Below are positions 40,908-50,358 of a stretch of 64,000 nucleotides of DNA, in pieces (the first letter of the stretch is position 1; each line of letters begins with the position of its first letter). The notes beneath the pieces are model-generated. The model saw only the letters and a list, made by a program, of their open reading frames with translations, was not told the origin of the DNA and did not search any database. The position numbers and the translations under genes were made by a program. Location: contig NZ_CP078143.1 in assembly GCF_019891395.1 (NCBI RefSeq), forward strand, positions 558,001 through 622,000. The letters run 5' to 3'. This DNA comes from Nitratireductor kimnyeongensis (GTDB lineage: Bacteria > Pseudomonadota > Alphaproteobacteria > Rhizobiales > Rhizobiaceae).

Positions 40908-40928
40908 AAGGGCGCTGCAAGCGCCCTT
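40908..40928 (-). terminator. Terminator of the petABC operon
   Basis: AAGGGCGCT and AGCGCCCTT form a perfect 9-bp stem around GCA. On the minus strand it is followed by TTCTTTTG, 27 bp after the petC stop. Confidence 0.88.
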
Positions 40929-40954
40929 CCTGCTTTTGTTGCCCGGTCAGCACC

Positions 40955-41779
40955 TTAATGGAGGTCCGCCCAGATCTTGCGCTTGGTGAGATACATGAGG
41001 CCACCGAAGAGCAAAAGGAAGATCATGACGACAAAACCGGTGGACTTGCGCGCTTCCATGTGCGGCTCGGCCGCCCACATGAGGAATGCTGCAACATCGC
41101 GTGCATACTGGTCTACCGTCTCAGGCGCGCCGTCATCATAAGTGACCATGCCCTCAGAAAGCGGAGGCGCCATTGCAAGCGACGCTGAGGAGATGAAATA
41201 CGGGTTGTAATAGGTGCCTTCCGGAACCTCGTGCCCGTGAGAATCTTCCTCATAGCCCGTGAGAAGCGCGTGGATATAATCCGGACCAGCTTCGGCATAT
41301 TGGGTGAAGATGTCGAAGACAAAGGTCGGGAAGCCACGTTCCACGGCCCGCGCCTTGGCAATCAGCGAGAAGTCCGGTGGAACCGCTCCGTTGTTGGAGG
41401 CGGCTGCCTGCTGCGGATTGGCGAACGGTGCCGGAAAACGGTCAGACGGCTTTGCAGCACGCATGAACATGTCACCGGAATCATCCGGGCCGTCCTCGAC
41501 TTCATACTCGGCCGCGATGGCGCGAACCTGAGCTTCGGAATACCCCAGATCCTCGAGATTGCGGAACGCGACGAGGTTCATCGAGTGACAGGCGGCACAA
41601 ACCTCGCGGTAGACCTTGAAGCCGCGCTGAAGCTGGCCCTTGTCGTAGGTTCCGAAGGGGCCGGCAAACGACCAGTCCTGCTCGACCGGCTTCTTGATCG
41701 GATACTCGGCCGCGTTTGCTGCCGTGACCGCTGCCAGGCCGAGGCCGAGCGCAGCCAATCCGTTGAGGATGCTTTTCAT
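40955..41779 (-). CDS. petC: Cytochrome c1 of the bc1 complex
   Basis: From ATG 41779 (AAGGGA upstream) the protein is 274 residues. It has a signal peptide MKSILNGLAALGLGLAAVTAANA, the covalent heme site CAACH (about residue 60), PPDFSLIAKAR, the methionine-ligand region near YNPYFISSASLAMAPPL, and a C-terminal TM anchor FVVMIFLLLFGGLMYLTKRKIW. Cytochrome c1 passes electrons from the Rieske protein to cytochrome c. The frame extends upstream into petB antisense and is not used. Last gene of petABC. Confidence 0.95.
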   Translation of the reverse strand: MKSILNGLAALGLGLAAVTAANAAEYPIKKPVEQDWSFAGPFGTYDKGQLQRGFKVYREVCAACHSMNLVAFRNLEDLGYSEAQVRAIAAEYEVEDGPDDSGDMFMRAAKPSDRFPAPFANPQQAAASNNGAVPPDFSLIAKARAVERGFPTFVFDIFTQYAEAGPDYIHALLTGYEEDSHGHEVPEGTYYNPYFISSASLAMAPPLSEGMVTYDDGAPETVDQYARDVAAFLMWAAEPHMEARKSTGFVVMIFLLLFGGLMYLTKRKIWADLH

Positions 41780-41808
41780 TGCGAAAATCCCTTTGCGCAT
41801 TCTCTCGC

Positions 41809-43092
41809 TCAGCCCTTTGCCTGTTCTGTAACCGGCGCGCCGGCGGACTTCTTCTCCAGCACCGCTTCCGTGATGGAATTGGGCAAACGGCGGGGCCTCT
41901 CGACCAGGCCGAGAACCGGCATGATCACGATGAAGAAGGCGAAGTAGTAAAGCGTCGCCACCTGAGCCATCGCCACATAGGTGCCTTCTGCCGGACGGGA
42001 GCCGAGCCAGCCCAGGAAGATTGCATTGACGACGAAGAGCCAGAAGAACAGCTTGTACCAGGGACGATAAACCGCCGAACGGACCTTCGAGGTATCGAGC
42101 CACGGCACCACGAACAGAACCGCGATGGCGCCGAACATGGCCAGAACACCACCCAGCTTGGAATCAATCGGGCCGATGTTGAACGTGATGGCGCGCAGGA
42201 TCGCGTAGAACGGCAGGAAATACCATTCCGGAACGATGTGCGCCGGGGTCTTCAGCGCGTCAGCCTCGATGTAGTTATCCGGGTGACCAAGGAAGTTCGG
42301 AATGTAGAAGACGAAATAGGCGAACAGAGCCAGGAACACGACCATGGCAAACGCGTCCTTGACGGTCGCATAGGGCGTGAAGGCCACGGTGTCGGTCTTC
42401 TGCTTCACCTCGATGCCGGTCGGGTTGGTCTGACCGGTAACGTGCAGCGCCCAGACATGCAGCACGACAACGCCGGCAATCATGAAGGGCAGGAGGTAGT
42501 GCAGCGAGAAAAAGCGGTTCAGCGTCGGATTGTCGACCGCGAAGCCGCCGAGGAGAAGCTGCTGAATCCAGTCACCCACTACGGGAATGGCCGTGAAGAA
42601 GCCGGTGATCACCGTCGCGCCCCAGAAGCTCATCTGACCCCAGGGAAGCACGTAGCCCATGAAGGCTGTCGCCATCATCAGGAGATAGATGATGCAGCCA
42701 AGAATCCACAGGAGCTCTCGCGGTGCCTTATAGGAACCGTAGTAGAGGCCACGGAAGATGTGCACGTAAACGGCGATGAAGAACATCGACGCGCCATTGG
42801 AGTGCAGGTAGCGGATCAGCCAACCGGAGTTGACGTCACGCATGATCTTCTCGACCGAGTTGAAGGCGACTTCGGTGTTGGCGGCATAATGCATCGCCAG
42901 CACGATGCCGGTCACGATCTGCGCGACCAGCATCAGCGTCAAAATGCCACCGAATGTGTACGCATAGTTGAGGTTGCGTGGCACCGGATAGGCCACGAAA
43001 GAATCATAGACCAGACGCGGAAGCGGCAAACGCGCATCCATCCAGCGGCCGAGGCCGGTCTTGGGCGTATAGGTCGAATGTCCAGCGCTCAT
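41809..43092 (-). CDS. petB: Cytochrome b of the bc1 complex
   Basis: The 427-residue, eight-helix membrane protein binds two b hemes and the quinol (Qo) and quinone (Qi) sites. Visible marks include [78 protein letters not shown], and [15 protein letters not shown] (the PEWY motif of the Qo site). A C-terminal extension of about 40 residues lacks family signatures. Middle gene of petABC, 29 bp before petC. Confidence 0.96.
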   Translation of the reverse strand: MSAGHSTYTPKTGLGRWMDARLPLPRLVYDSFVAYPVPRNLNYAYTFGGILTLMLVAQIVTGIVLAMHYAANTEVAFNSVEKIMRDVNSGWLIRYLHSNGASMFFIAVYVHIFRGLYYGSYKAPRELLWILGCIIYLLMMATAFMGYVLPWGQMSFWGATVITGFFTAIPVVGDWIQQLLLGGFAVDNPTLNRFFSLHYLLPFMIAGVVVLHVWALHVTGQTNPTGIEVKQKTDTVAFTPYATVKDAFAMVVFLALFAYFVFYIPNFLGHPDNYIEADALKTPAHIVPEWYFLPFYAILRAITFNIGPIDSKLGGVLAMFGAIAVLFVVPWLDTSKVRSAVYRPWYKLFFWLFVVNAIFLGWLGSRPAEGTYVAMAQVATLYYFAFFIVIMPVLGLVERPRRLPNSITEAVLEKKSAGAPVTEQAKG

Positions 43093-43115
43093 AGAAAATC
43101 CCCTCTCGCCGAGCC

Positions 43116-43679
43116 TTAGCCGACCTGAATGACGGTGTCGGACACGAATTCAAATGTCGGAACCGCAAGGTTTTCCGGAGCCGGGCCTTTGCGGATACGG
43201 CCGGCGGTGTCGTAGTGCGAACCATGGCATGGGCAGAACCAGCCGCCGAAATCGCCGGCCTGGCCAAGCGGCACACAGCCGAGATGCGTGCAAACGCCGA
43301 CCATCACCAGCCAGTTTTCCTTGCCCTCGCCCGCGGAGCGGTCGATGTCAGTGGCAGGCGCGTCAGCGGCGATGTTGGCGTTGCGCGCCACTGGATCCTT
43401 CAGATCCTCCAGTGCGACCGCCCGCGCTTCCTCGATTTCCTTTTCCGTCCGGTTGCGGATGAACACAGGCCGGCCGCGCCATTTGACGGTCAGGGACATG
43501 CCTGGCTCAACGCCGGACACATCGACCTGGATTGACGCCAATGCGCGGGTGGAGGCATCGGGCCGCATCTGGTCGATGAACGGCCATGCAACACCAGCCG
43601 CACCGACGGCACCGGCAACGCCTGTTGCGACGTAAAGAAAGTCGCGCCTTGTATGTTCGGTCGAATCGGTAGCGCTCAC
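43116..43679 (-). CDS. petA: Rieske iron-sulfur protein of the bc1 complex
   Basis: The 187-residue protein has a twin-arginine N-terminus ([23 protein letters not shown]) with the single TM anchor, a hinge, and a C-terminal Rieske domain with [10 protein letters not shown] and CPCHGSHYD (the two Cys-x-His boxes that hold the 2Fe-2S cluster, residues about 129-156). It takes electrons from quinol to cytochrome c1. First gene of petABC; the PetP/PetR-like regulators are encoded 20 kb upstream. Confidence 0.96.
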   Translation of the reverse strand: MSATDSTEHTRRDFLYVATGVAGAVGAAGVAWPFIDQMRPDASTRALASIQVDVSGVEPGMSLTVKWRGRPVFIRNRTEKEIEEARAVALEDLKDPVARNANIAADAPATDIDRSAGEGKENWLVMVGVCTHLGCVPLGQAGDFGGWFCPCHGSHYDTAGRIRKGPAPENLAVPTFEFVSDTVIQVG

Positions 43680-44280
43680 GGGACTGCGATCCTTTCACCT
43701 TGAGTCGGCCGGTGGGGACGCCTTATTGCACTTTGAACCCAAGCAAACTCCCGCGCATGGCTGGAACTGCCCGGTTCTACCCCCGGCATTTTTCGATGGT
43801 TTCTATGCGCCACGCAGGAACTTGTCCAGACGGCGGCGACCCTACAGGGCAGATTGTCGCGGGGAAAACGCAGTGAATAAACATGACTTAAAAACTCTTA
43901 TTTTTCAATACAGGCGCTTTTGCCATGTTTTCATAGGCGATCCCCTACACTCAAAGCGGCATGTCCGCCTCGAAGGTAAAGATGGAGTTGCCCTGCTCCC
44001 ACGCGCTCACTCTCCGATAGTCCGCATGGCGACCAACAGGAGACCAACATCGGTGAAACCGGCGGAGCGCGATGCCAGCTCGAGGCCCAGGCGCGCGCCC
44101 CCAGAGACGCAGGTGAAGAAGCTGGATTTCGCTGGCGAAGAGACGGGGGGAGCCAGGAGGGCGGTCACGGACCCGGGTGGCTTCAGCATGTCAGGAGTCG
44201 CTATTGTCTCGCTCGACAATGAGAACGTTTACCGCGTATTCTGCCGCGTCTTACAACCACCTTCGATTGGGGGATGCATC
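43680..44280. other. Gene-free stretch between petA and lysE
   Basis: About 600 bases hold the petABC promoter region on the left and the lysE promoter on the right. An AT-rich patch (43874-43925, GTGAATAAACATGACTTAAA and on) is the likely petA promoter area. A reading frame runs open into lysE from 43726 but lacks an RBS and domain, so I do not call it. Confidence 0.5.
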
Positions 44281-44913
44281 ATGACGCCGATCGAGCTTGG
44301 AACCTTCACACTGGTTGCCGCACTGCTCGTCATGTCGCCGGGCCCGAACGGCGTGTTGATCGCCAAGACGGTTCCGACGTCAGGCAAAGCGGCCGGGTTT
44401 GCCAATATCGCCGGGTTCTTCGCCGCATTCTACGTCCACGGCGTTTTGTCGATCCTCGGCATTTCGATCATTCTGGTGCAGTCAGCCCAGCTCTTCTTCA
44501 TCGTGAAAATGCTGGGCGCGGCCTATCTCTGCTATATCGGTTTGAAAGCGCTTTGGCAGGCCTGCCACGGCTTTGCGGCACCACTTGAAGTGTCACCTGC
44601 CAAACGCCGGCGCACGCTCATACGCGCAGCGTTCGAAGGGTTTCTGACCAACGCGCTCAACCCGAAGGTGTCGATGTTCTACCTGGCGGCGTTTCCGCAA
44701 TTCATCCCCGCCAATGCCGACGCCACGCTCTGGGCCTTCGCGCTTGTGGTGATCCACTCACTTCTGAACATCGTGTGGTTCTCGTCACTGGTGCTTTTGT
44801 TCTCAGGCTTCAAGTCGATCGGCGGCAATGTCCGTATGCAACGCTGGCTGAAAGCGGCGACGGGAACAGTGTTTATCGGCTTCGGGCTGAAACTCGCCAC
44901 CATGCGCCCCTGA
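44281..44913 (+). CDS. LysE-family amino acid exporter
   Basis: From ATG 44281 (GGGGG upstream) the protein is 210 residues with about six hydrophobic segments. MTPIELGTFTLVAALLVMSPGPNGVLIAKT (SPGPN motif near residue 20), GFANIAGFFAAFYVHGVLSILG, and AFEGFLTNALNPKVSMFYLAAFPQF (the NPK motif) are family marks of LysE/RhtB transporters, which export basic or neutral amino acids. The substrate cannot be told. The gene is single. Confidence 0.92.
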   Translation: MTPIELGTFTLVAALLVMSPGPNGVLIAKTVPTSGKAAGFANIAGFFAAFYVHGVLSILGISIILVQSAQLFFIVKMLGAAYLCYIGLKALWQACHGFAAPLEVSPAKRRRTLIRAAFEGFLTNALNPKVSMFYLAAFPQFIPANADATLWAFALVVIHSLLNIVWFSSLVLLFSGFKSIGGNVRMQRWLKAATGTVFIGFGLKLATMRP

Positions 44914-45217
44914 CATCCCCTCAGGCAACACATCCTCGCAGGCTTCGCACATCTCCGCCAAAGGGGCGCGCTTCCAGATGAGGGTCAGCATGAGCCCGGC
45001 AAGAACCAGTATTGCAGCTATTATGATGGTGAAAAACACCTGCGATTGAAGGACAGGCGAGGAAAGGCCGGCGGAAACTTTCCGATGCCAACCTTGATCG
45101 CCACGAAATTGACACCCCGACCCCAGTCGCGGCAAGCGCCAACAGACTACGGGGCAACTCACTCAAAACAAAAAAAGTGCCGCTTATCCATCAGCGAAAC
45201 GGATCGTCGTGCTGGCC
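44914..45217. other. Gene-free stretch between lysE and hemF
   Basis: About 300 bases. A minus-strand frame encodes one hydrophobic helix (VFFTIIIAAILVLAGLMLTL) followed by KRAPLAEMCEACED and runs into lysE; it has no RBS, so I leave it uncalled. No terminator was seen after either gene. Confidence 0.4.
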
Positions 45218-46132
45218 CTACGGCCACTTCACCTCGGGCGGTAGGCTGGACAGGATGGAATTGACATTGCCACCGGTCTTGAGACCAAAGATCGTGCCTC
45301 GGTCGTAGAGCAGATTGAACTCCACATAGCGACCGCGCCGCACGAGTTGCTCCTCGCGGTCGGCTTCAGTCCAGTTCGTGTTGAAGTTTTTGCGCACCAG
45401 ATGCGGATAGACAACCGCGAAGGCGCGCCCCACATCGCGTGTGAAATCGAAATCGGCCTGCCACCCGCCCTTTTCCTCCGGCGAGCGCAGCCAGTCGTAG
45501 AAAATGCCGCCGATGCCGCGCGGCTCCTGGCGATGCGGCAGGTAGAAATACTCGTCGCACCAGGACTTGTATTTTTCGTAGTCAACGATTGAGGCGTGTC
45601 GTTCGCAGACGAAACGCATGGCCTTGTGAAAGGCCTCGGTATCCGGATCCTCCTGAGTGCGGCGACGGTCGAGAACCGGGGTGAGATCTGCCCCGCCCCC
45701 GAACCACTGGCTGGTGGTGACCACCATGCGGGTGTTCATGTGAACGGCCGGCACATGGGGGTTCTGCGGATGGGCGATCAGCGAAATCCCCGAAGCCCAG
45801 AAGCTCGGATCGCGATCCGCCCCCGGTATCTGCTTGCGAAACTCGGGCGAAAACTCACCGTGGACGGTGGACACATGAATGCCGACCTTTTCGAAAACCC
45901 TGCCGTGCATAACGGACATGACGCCGCCGCCGCCCTCACCGCCGTCCCGTTCCCAGGGCGTGCGCTCAAAGCGCCCGGGTGTGCGTGTCGAGAGCGGCCC
46001 GGTCAGACCGTCCTCGAGCTCCTCAAACGCAGCACAAAGCCTGTCGCGCAATTCCTCGAACCAGGCGCGCGCAGCAGCCTTCTTGTCTTCGATGTTCTCC
46101 GGCAAACCGGTTGGCAGATCTGGTCGTTCCAT
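45218..46132 (-). CDS. hemF: Oxygen-dependent coproporphyrinogen III oxidase
   Basis: HemF converts coproporphyrinogen III to protoporphyrinogen IX with O2 in heme synthesis. From ATG 46132 (GAGAGGAAAG upstream) the enzyme is 304 residues, with [82 protein letters not shown] and the C-terminal [35 protein letters not shown]. These match the family closely. No anaerobic HemN is seen in this window. Confidence 0.96.
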   Translation of the reverse strand: MERPDLPTGLPENIEDKKAAARAWFEELRDRLCAAFEELEDGLTGPLSTRTPGRFERTPWERDGGEGGGGVMSVMHGRVFEKVGIHVSTVHGEFSPEFRKQIPGADRDPSFWASGISLIAHPQNPHVPAVHMNTRMVVTTSQWFGGGADLTPVLDRRRTQEDPDTEAFHKAMRFVCERHASIVDYEKYKSWCDEYFYLPHRQEPRGIGGIFYDWLRSPEEKGGWQADFDFTRDVGRAFAVVYPHLVRKNFNTNWTEADREEQLVRRGRYVEFNLLYDRGTIFGLKTGGNVNSILSSLPPEVKWP

Positions 46133-46250
46133 ATCTTTCCTCTCGCCCGATCCTACGCGACGGTGCGGCAGGCGGACAGCCCTACAAATGACTCGCAATT
46201 TTCAACCGCGTTGCCTAAGCTTCTTATCCATCGGGTCAAGGAGTTCTTTT

Positions 46251-46508
46251 GTGCGCGTGCCCGCAAAACCACCGCTGGAGGGGCTGAAACGCAGCCTCGA
46301 CAAACACCGCGCAAGGGCGAGCCGCCTGCCACGCGATGGTTTTTTGCGAGAGAGTTTTTCCCTGCCCCGTGCCCAAGCACGGGAAAAAGCACGGGAATGG
46401 CTGGAGCGCTGGCCCAAGCAAGCCTACTGGACCGAAATCGAAAGTTGGTGCGAACGGCCTGGCGATGTGATCGAATTCACGATGCGCCGATTACCGAGCG
46501 CCGACTGA
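46251..46508 (+). CDS. Small conserved hypothetical protein
   Basis: A GTG at 46251 with AAGGAG 7 nt upstream opens an 85-residue frame: basic N-terminus, LPRDGFLRESFSLPRAQAREKAREWLERWPKQAYWTEIESW, then a strand ending EFTMRRLPSAD. The 'L.R..AREKAREW...WP..AYWTE.ESW' pattern is one I associate with uncharacterised rhizobial proteins. No signal or membrane segment. Divergent from hemF. Function unknown. Confidence 0.65.
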   Translation: MRVPAKPPLEGLKRSLDKHRARASRLPRDGFLRESFSLPRAQAREKAREWLERWPKQAYWTEIESWCERPGDVIEFTMRRLPSAD

Positions 46509-46552
46509 GAGACAGACACCCTCAAAGCGGCGATGCATGGCCTCTGCGAGGC

Positions 46553-46583
46553 TTGACTTGAAGTTCACTTGAACTTTTAGACA
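46553..46583 (+). promoter_or_regulatory. MerR-type promoter with no clear target
   Basis: TTGACT (46553-46558), a 19-bp spacer and TAGACA (46578-46583), with the perfect palindrome AAGTTCA-CT-TGAACTT (46561-46576) centred in the spacer. The overlong 19-bp spacer with a centred dyad is diagnostic of MerR/SoxR-type activation. Downstream is GAGGAG and an ATG (46612) whose frame runs antisense into trmL. Confidence 0.65.
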
Positions 46584-46743
46584 CCCCTTTCTCGGCGAGG
46601 AGAGAGGTGCGATGCCGCCCAGCATTGATCACATACACACGCCGGATCCCATCGGATCCCCGCAGGCCCACAAAGAACGATCCGACCTTTTGGCGGGCGG
46701 CCTGGGGACCCGAAAGCCGGTTTCGTCTTACCGGCCCGAAGTT

Positions 46744-47190
46744 TTAACGCAACTGCCGCAACGCCTCGCCGGCTGCCATCGCCGCGCTCATAGCCAGGTT
46801 GAGACTGCGCGCCCCTTTCTGCATCGGGATCAGCAGACGGGCATCGACCGCCTCGTGAACAATATCCGGCGCGCCGACGGATTCCCGACCGAAGATCAGA
46901 ATGTCGCCTTCGGTGTAAGAAACATCGGTATAATGCGTTTGGGCTTTGGTTGTGAAAAGCAGAAGACGACGCTTTTCCTCCCGGCGCCAGCGGTCAAAAA
47001 CCTCCCACGACGAATGACGGACCAGCGCGGCGCGTTCAAGGTAATCCATGCCCGCACGCTTCAGGTTTCTGTCGGAGAGGTCGAATCCCGCTGGCTCGAT
47101 CAGGTCGACGGTGAAGTTCAAGCAGGCGGCAAGGCGGAGGATGGCACCGGTATTCCCCGGTATGTCTGGCTGGTAGAGCGCGATACGCAT
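46744..47190 (-). CDS. trmL: tRNA (cytidine(34)-2'-O)-methyltransferase
   Basis: TrmL methylates the wobble nucleotide of tRNA-Leu isoacceptors. From ATG 47190 the SPOUT-fold protein is 148 residues: MRIALYQPDIPGNTGAILRLAACLNFTVDLIEPAGFDL, then ILIFGRESVGAPDIVHEAV (SAM knot) and SLNLAMSAAMAAGEALRQL, all family marks. The longer frame to 47262 has no RBS support. Confidence 0.94.
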   Translation of the reverse strand: MRIALYQPDIPGNTGAILRLAACLNFTVDLIEPAGFDLSDRNLKRAGMDYLERAALVRHSSWEVFDRWRREEKRRLLLFTTKAQTHYTDVSYTEGDILIFGRESVGAPDIVHEAVDARLLIPMQKGARSLNLAMSAAMAAGEALRQLR

Positions 47191-47335
47191 CTGGCTGTGT
47201 CTCTCGACATGGCTGGCTGTGGCTTTCCGGTTACACCAGGCAGCGGGCGAACGAAAGGGCACAAAAATCAGTGGCAGTTCGCTGCAACTTTGAGTATAAG
47301 CCCACCATTGTCAACGCGAACCGAAGGAGAAAAGC

Positions 47336-47392
47336 ATGGATACGCTTCGACATTACATGACTTGGCTCCGCGCCATTGGCCCGAAGGCCTGA
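47336..47392 (+). CDS. Tiny ORF with strong ribosome binding site
   Basis: AAGGAG lies 6 nt before ATG 47336, opening MDTLRHYMTWLRAIGPKA then TGA. The 18-residue product is amphipathic and aromatic. It may be a leader peptide, a small membrane-active peptide, or the start of a decayed gene; no downstream gene on the strand is evident for 1.1 kb. Confidence 0.3.
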   Translation: MDTLRHYMTWLRAIGPKA

Positions 47393-47472
47393 CGGCGGAC
47401 TCGGTTCGGCAAGCTCCCACTACCTTTTCAGGCAGCTACGCATCGCAGTCCGTCGGGATTTCTTCCCGCATC

Positions 47473-47655
47473 TCAAGGACGTTCGCGATGCACAACCGCT
47501 TCCCCCGGCGGCCTTTCGGCCGCAACAACGACTTTGTCGTTCCGCATATAGACCCAAGCCGCTCCACCTTGCAGGATCGCAGGCTGGAAGCCTGGACGAT
47601 GACACTCGGCGCAACGCTGTCGCCTGATAGACATACCGAACACAGGCGGCCCCAT
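47473..47655 (-). CDS. Possible small cysteine-motif protein
   Basis: The frame encodes 60 residues with RRQRCAECHRPGFQPAILQGG and AAWVYMRNDKVVVAAERPP. The C-x2-C-H and following strand pattern look protein-like rather than random, but the RBS is weak and no homologue is recognised. An in-frame ATG at 47634 would shorten it by 7 residues. Confidence 0.3.
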   Translation of the reverse strand: MGPPVFGMSIRRQRCAECHRPGFQPAILQGGAAWVYMRNDKVVVAAERPPGEAVVHRERP

Positions 47656-48086
47656 CGAGGTCAGCTACCCGACGTGGATATGAAGTACGCCATGCCGGAG
47701 CGCCTCGCCCTTTGGACGTTGCTGCGAAAGCTGTTCCGGTGATGGGACATCTGTCGGCGCTGCATTCACCAGCCCCCGTCCCGCCTCCCTGCGGGACGGG
47801 CCGAATACGCCATTTCGTTTTGCAACCCCTGATAGCATCAGTACATAAAATCAGTCTGGTCAAGCCTGGCCGTGATGGCTATAAGATGCGCCCTATCAAC
47901 GAAAACCGCTGGAGGCGGCAATGGACAATTCGATGCTTACCTCCTTCGCAGGCCTGCGCCCGTGGAACACGGCGCCGCACAAGGCCTGACGGCGGGTTTC
48001 GTTCTCCAGCTTTTTCAGCACAGGTAAAGCCGCATTCGAGCGAATCCGCCGACCGATTCTTCCGGTTGACACAATGGATTTGCATC

Positions 48087-48377
48087 ATGACCGCACGCAT
48101 TCAAAAAAGGGGCGTCTCGCCCCACAAGACCAATCTCGCGAAAGCCGACCCGGCCACCCGCGCACTCGAGCGCGGAAACGAATTCGCTCCTGCCACCTCA
48201 CTTTCAGGAGCCTTCAGGGCCGCTCTCGGCAGGCCAGCGGTTCCGCCGCACGATATCGCTCGTGACATGGGCATTATTGGGCACCCCGAGCCACCAAGTG
48301 CGGGGCCCTTGAAGGGGCCGGGGAAAAAGCGAACGAACGCCCCTGCGGCATCCGTGCCGCGCAAGGGCCACAGATAG
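48087..48377 (+). CDS. Weakly supported hypothetical protein
   Basis: A 96-residue frame starting MTARIQKRGVSPHKTNLAKAD has a basic, low-complexity composition (Pro/Ala/Lys/Arg), no RBS, no domain and no signal peptide. It is listed only because it is the best frame in this stretch. Confidence 0.25.
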   Translation: MTARIQKRGVSPHKTNLAKADPATRALERGNEFAPATSLSGAFRAALGRPAVPPHDIARDMGIIGHPEPPSAGPLKGPGKKRTNAPAASVPRKGHR

Positions 48378-48510
48378 CCGGGCATCCGGCAGAGATTGCT
48401 TCTCCGCCAGCTATCGAACGCGGAAAAGCCTTTAACAACAAACAACTACCTCGGGAACGTGAATCAATTTTTCACGTTTCCGGAACCCAGAATGAAAGAC
48501 GTCTGAGACA

Positions 48511-50358
48511 ATGTTTCAATGGTTCGAACGAAGACTTGAGCCTTTTCCCGACGAGGAACCGCAGGAGCCGCCTCGCACATTCTTCGCCTTCTGCATGCAT
48601 TTCACGAAAGGGGCATGGCCCTATGTCTTGCTGGGGACGATTCTTGTCGCGGCCATAGCCCTGGCGGAGGTCTGGATGTTCGCCTTTTTGGGCGACATCG
48701 TCGACTGGCTGTCCGACCGCGACCGAGCCACATTCCTGGACGAGGAAGGCTTGCGGCTCATTGGCATGGCGGGCTTCATCCTTCTGATCCTGCCCGGACT
48801 GATCCTGCTGACCGGTCTCAACAACCATCAGATTTTGATGGGCAATTACCCTATGCGCGTCCGCTGGCAGGTCCATCGCTACCTACTCAAGCAGTCAATG
48901 AACTTTTATCAGGATGAGTTCGCGGGCCGCATCGCCACCAAGCTGATGCAGACAGCCCTTGCCGTGCGCGAATGCGTGGTCAAGACCTTCGACGTCTTCA
49001 ACTATGTCGTGATCTATTTCCTCGGCATCCTGTTTCTGACTGCCTCGGCCGACTGGCGGCTGTCACTCCCAATCCTGTTCTGGCTTGGGGGGTATATTGC
49101 CCTCATGGCGTACTTCATCCCGCGCCTGGGCAAGGTCGCTGAAAAGCAGGCCGATGCACGCTCCATCATGACCGGGCGTGTGGTGGACAGCTACACAAAC
49201 ATCCAGACGGTGAAGCTTTTCTCGCATGCGCAACGCGAAGCTGGCTATGCACGCGATGGCATGAACGGCTTTCTCCAGACCGTCTACACACAATTCCGCT
49301 ATGTTACGAGCCTCTATGGGCTTCTCTATTTCCTGAACTCGGCCTGCCTTGTTGGTGTGGGCTATCTGTCGATCACATTGTGGATCGGCGGGGAAATTTC
49401 GGTCGGCGCGGTCGCTGTGGCCATTGGCCTGGTGCTGCGGCTGTGGAACATGTCGCAATGGATCATGTGGGAGCTGACAGCGCTGTTCGAAAATGTCGGC
49501 ACAGTGCAGGACGGTATCAGTTCGATCTCGCTGCCAAGACTGGTGGACGACAAACCGGGCGCGAAGGCGCTTGCCGTGCCGAACGGCCGGATCGACTTCG
49601 ATCAGATCGGCTTCCACTACGGCAAGAAGGGCGGTGTGATCGAGGAGCTATCGCTGGCGGTAAAGCCCGGCGAGAAGGTCGGGCTGGTTGGTCGCTCAGG
49701 TGCCGGTAAATCCACCCTCGTCAATCTTCTCCTGCGCTTTTATGATCTGGAACGTGGCCGCATTCTCATTGATGGGCAGGACATTGCCGGGGTCACGCAG
49801 GATTCGCTGCGGGCGGAGATCGGCATGGTGACGCAGGACACTTCCCTGCTTCACCGTTCCGTTCGCGACAACATTCTTTATGGCCGCCCCGACGCAACCG
49901 AAGATATGATGCTGGAGGCGGCACGGCGTGCTGAGGCGATGGGCTTCATCGGCGGGCTGAGCGACCCGAAAGGCCGCAAGGGCTTCGATGCGCATGTGGG
50001 TGAGCGGGGCGTGAAACTCTCCGGCGGCCAGCGCCAGCGCATTGCCATCGCCCGTGTCATGCTGAAAGATGCTCCGATCCTCATCCTCGATGAGGCGACT
50101 TCAGCGCTCGATTCGGAAGTCGAGGCGGCGATCCAGGAAAACCTCTATCGCCTGATGGAGGGCAAAACGGTGATTGCCATTGCGCACCGGCTCTCGACCA
50201 TCGCCGCAATGGACCGCCTTGTCGTCATGGACAAGGGCCGCATCGTCGAGGAAGGCACACATGACGAATTGGTGGCTGCCGGAGGACTCTATGCAAGCCT
50301 GTGGCAGCGTCAATCGGGCGGGTTCCTCGATCTGGAAGCGAATGAGGCTGCGGAATGA
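48511..50358 (+). CDS. ABC exporter half-transporter, first subunit
   Basis: The 615-residue protein has a six-helix exporter transmembrane domain (about 30-330) and a nucleotide-binding domain (about 350-600) with Walker A GRSGAGKST, signature LSGGQRQRIAIAR, Walker B ILILDEATSALD and switch AHRLS. It overlaps the second half-transporter gene by ATGA, so they likely form a heterodimeric MsbA/LmrA-type exporter. The substrate (lipid or drug) is not evident. Confidence 0.93.
   Translation: MFQWFERRLEPFPDEEPQEPPRTFFAFCMHFTKGAWPYVLLGTILVAAIALAEVWMFAFLGDIVDWLSDRDRATFLDEEGLRLIGMAGFILLILPGLILLTGLNNHQILMGNYPMRVRWQVHRYLLKQSMNFYQDEFAGRIATKLMQTALAVRECVVKTFDVFNYVVIYFLGILFLTASADWRLSLPILFWLGGYIALMAYFIPRLGKVAEKQADARSIMTGRVVDSYTNIQTVKLFSHAQREAGYARDGMNGFLQTVYTQFRYVTSLYGLLYFLNSACLVGVGYLSITLWIGGEISVGAVAVAIGLVLRLWNMSQWIMWELTALFENVGTVQDGISSISLPRLVDDKPGAKALAVPNGRIDFDQIGFHYGKKGGVIEELSLAVKPGEKVGLVGRSGAGKSTLVNLLLRFYDLERGRILIDGQDIAGVTQDSLRAEIGMVTQDTSLLHRSVRDNILYGRPDATEDMMLEAARRAEAMGFIGGLSDPKGRKGFDAHVGERGVKLSGGQRQRIAIARVMLKDAPILILDEATSALDSEVEAAIQENLYRLMEGKTVIAIAHRLSTIAAMDRLVVMDKGRIVEEGTHDELVAAGGLYASLWQRQSGGFLDLEANEAAE

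Larger units (their letters stand above)
47191..48510. other. Gene-poor 1.3-kb stretch
   Basis: Between trmL and the ABC genes there is no confident gene. It contains a tiny ORF with a strong RBS (47336-47392), a possible small minus-strand protein (47473-47655), a perfect 10-bp hairpin CCCGTCCCGC/GCGGGACGGG (47775-47800) and a weak ORF at 48087-48377. Degraded genes or small RNAs are possible. Confidence 0.5.

Noticed and set aside
43726..44280. N-terminal extension of the LysE protein
   Set aside because: Open frame only; LysE starts at the ATG with a GGGGG RBS at 44281 and the family begins there.
44803..45162. Minus-strand ORF with one hydrophobic helix between lysE and hemF
   Set aside because: No ribosome binding site and extensive overlap with lysE; possible but unsupported.
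46612..47742. Plus-strand ORF of 376 codons across trmL
   Set aside because: Antisense to trmL for most of its length; only its start and upstream MerR-type promoter are of interest, reported separately.
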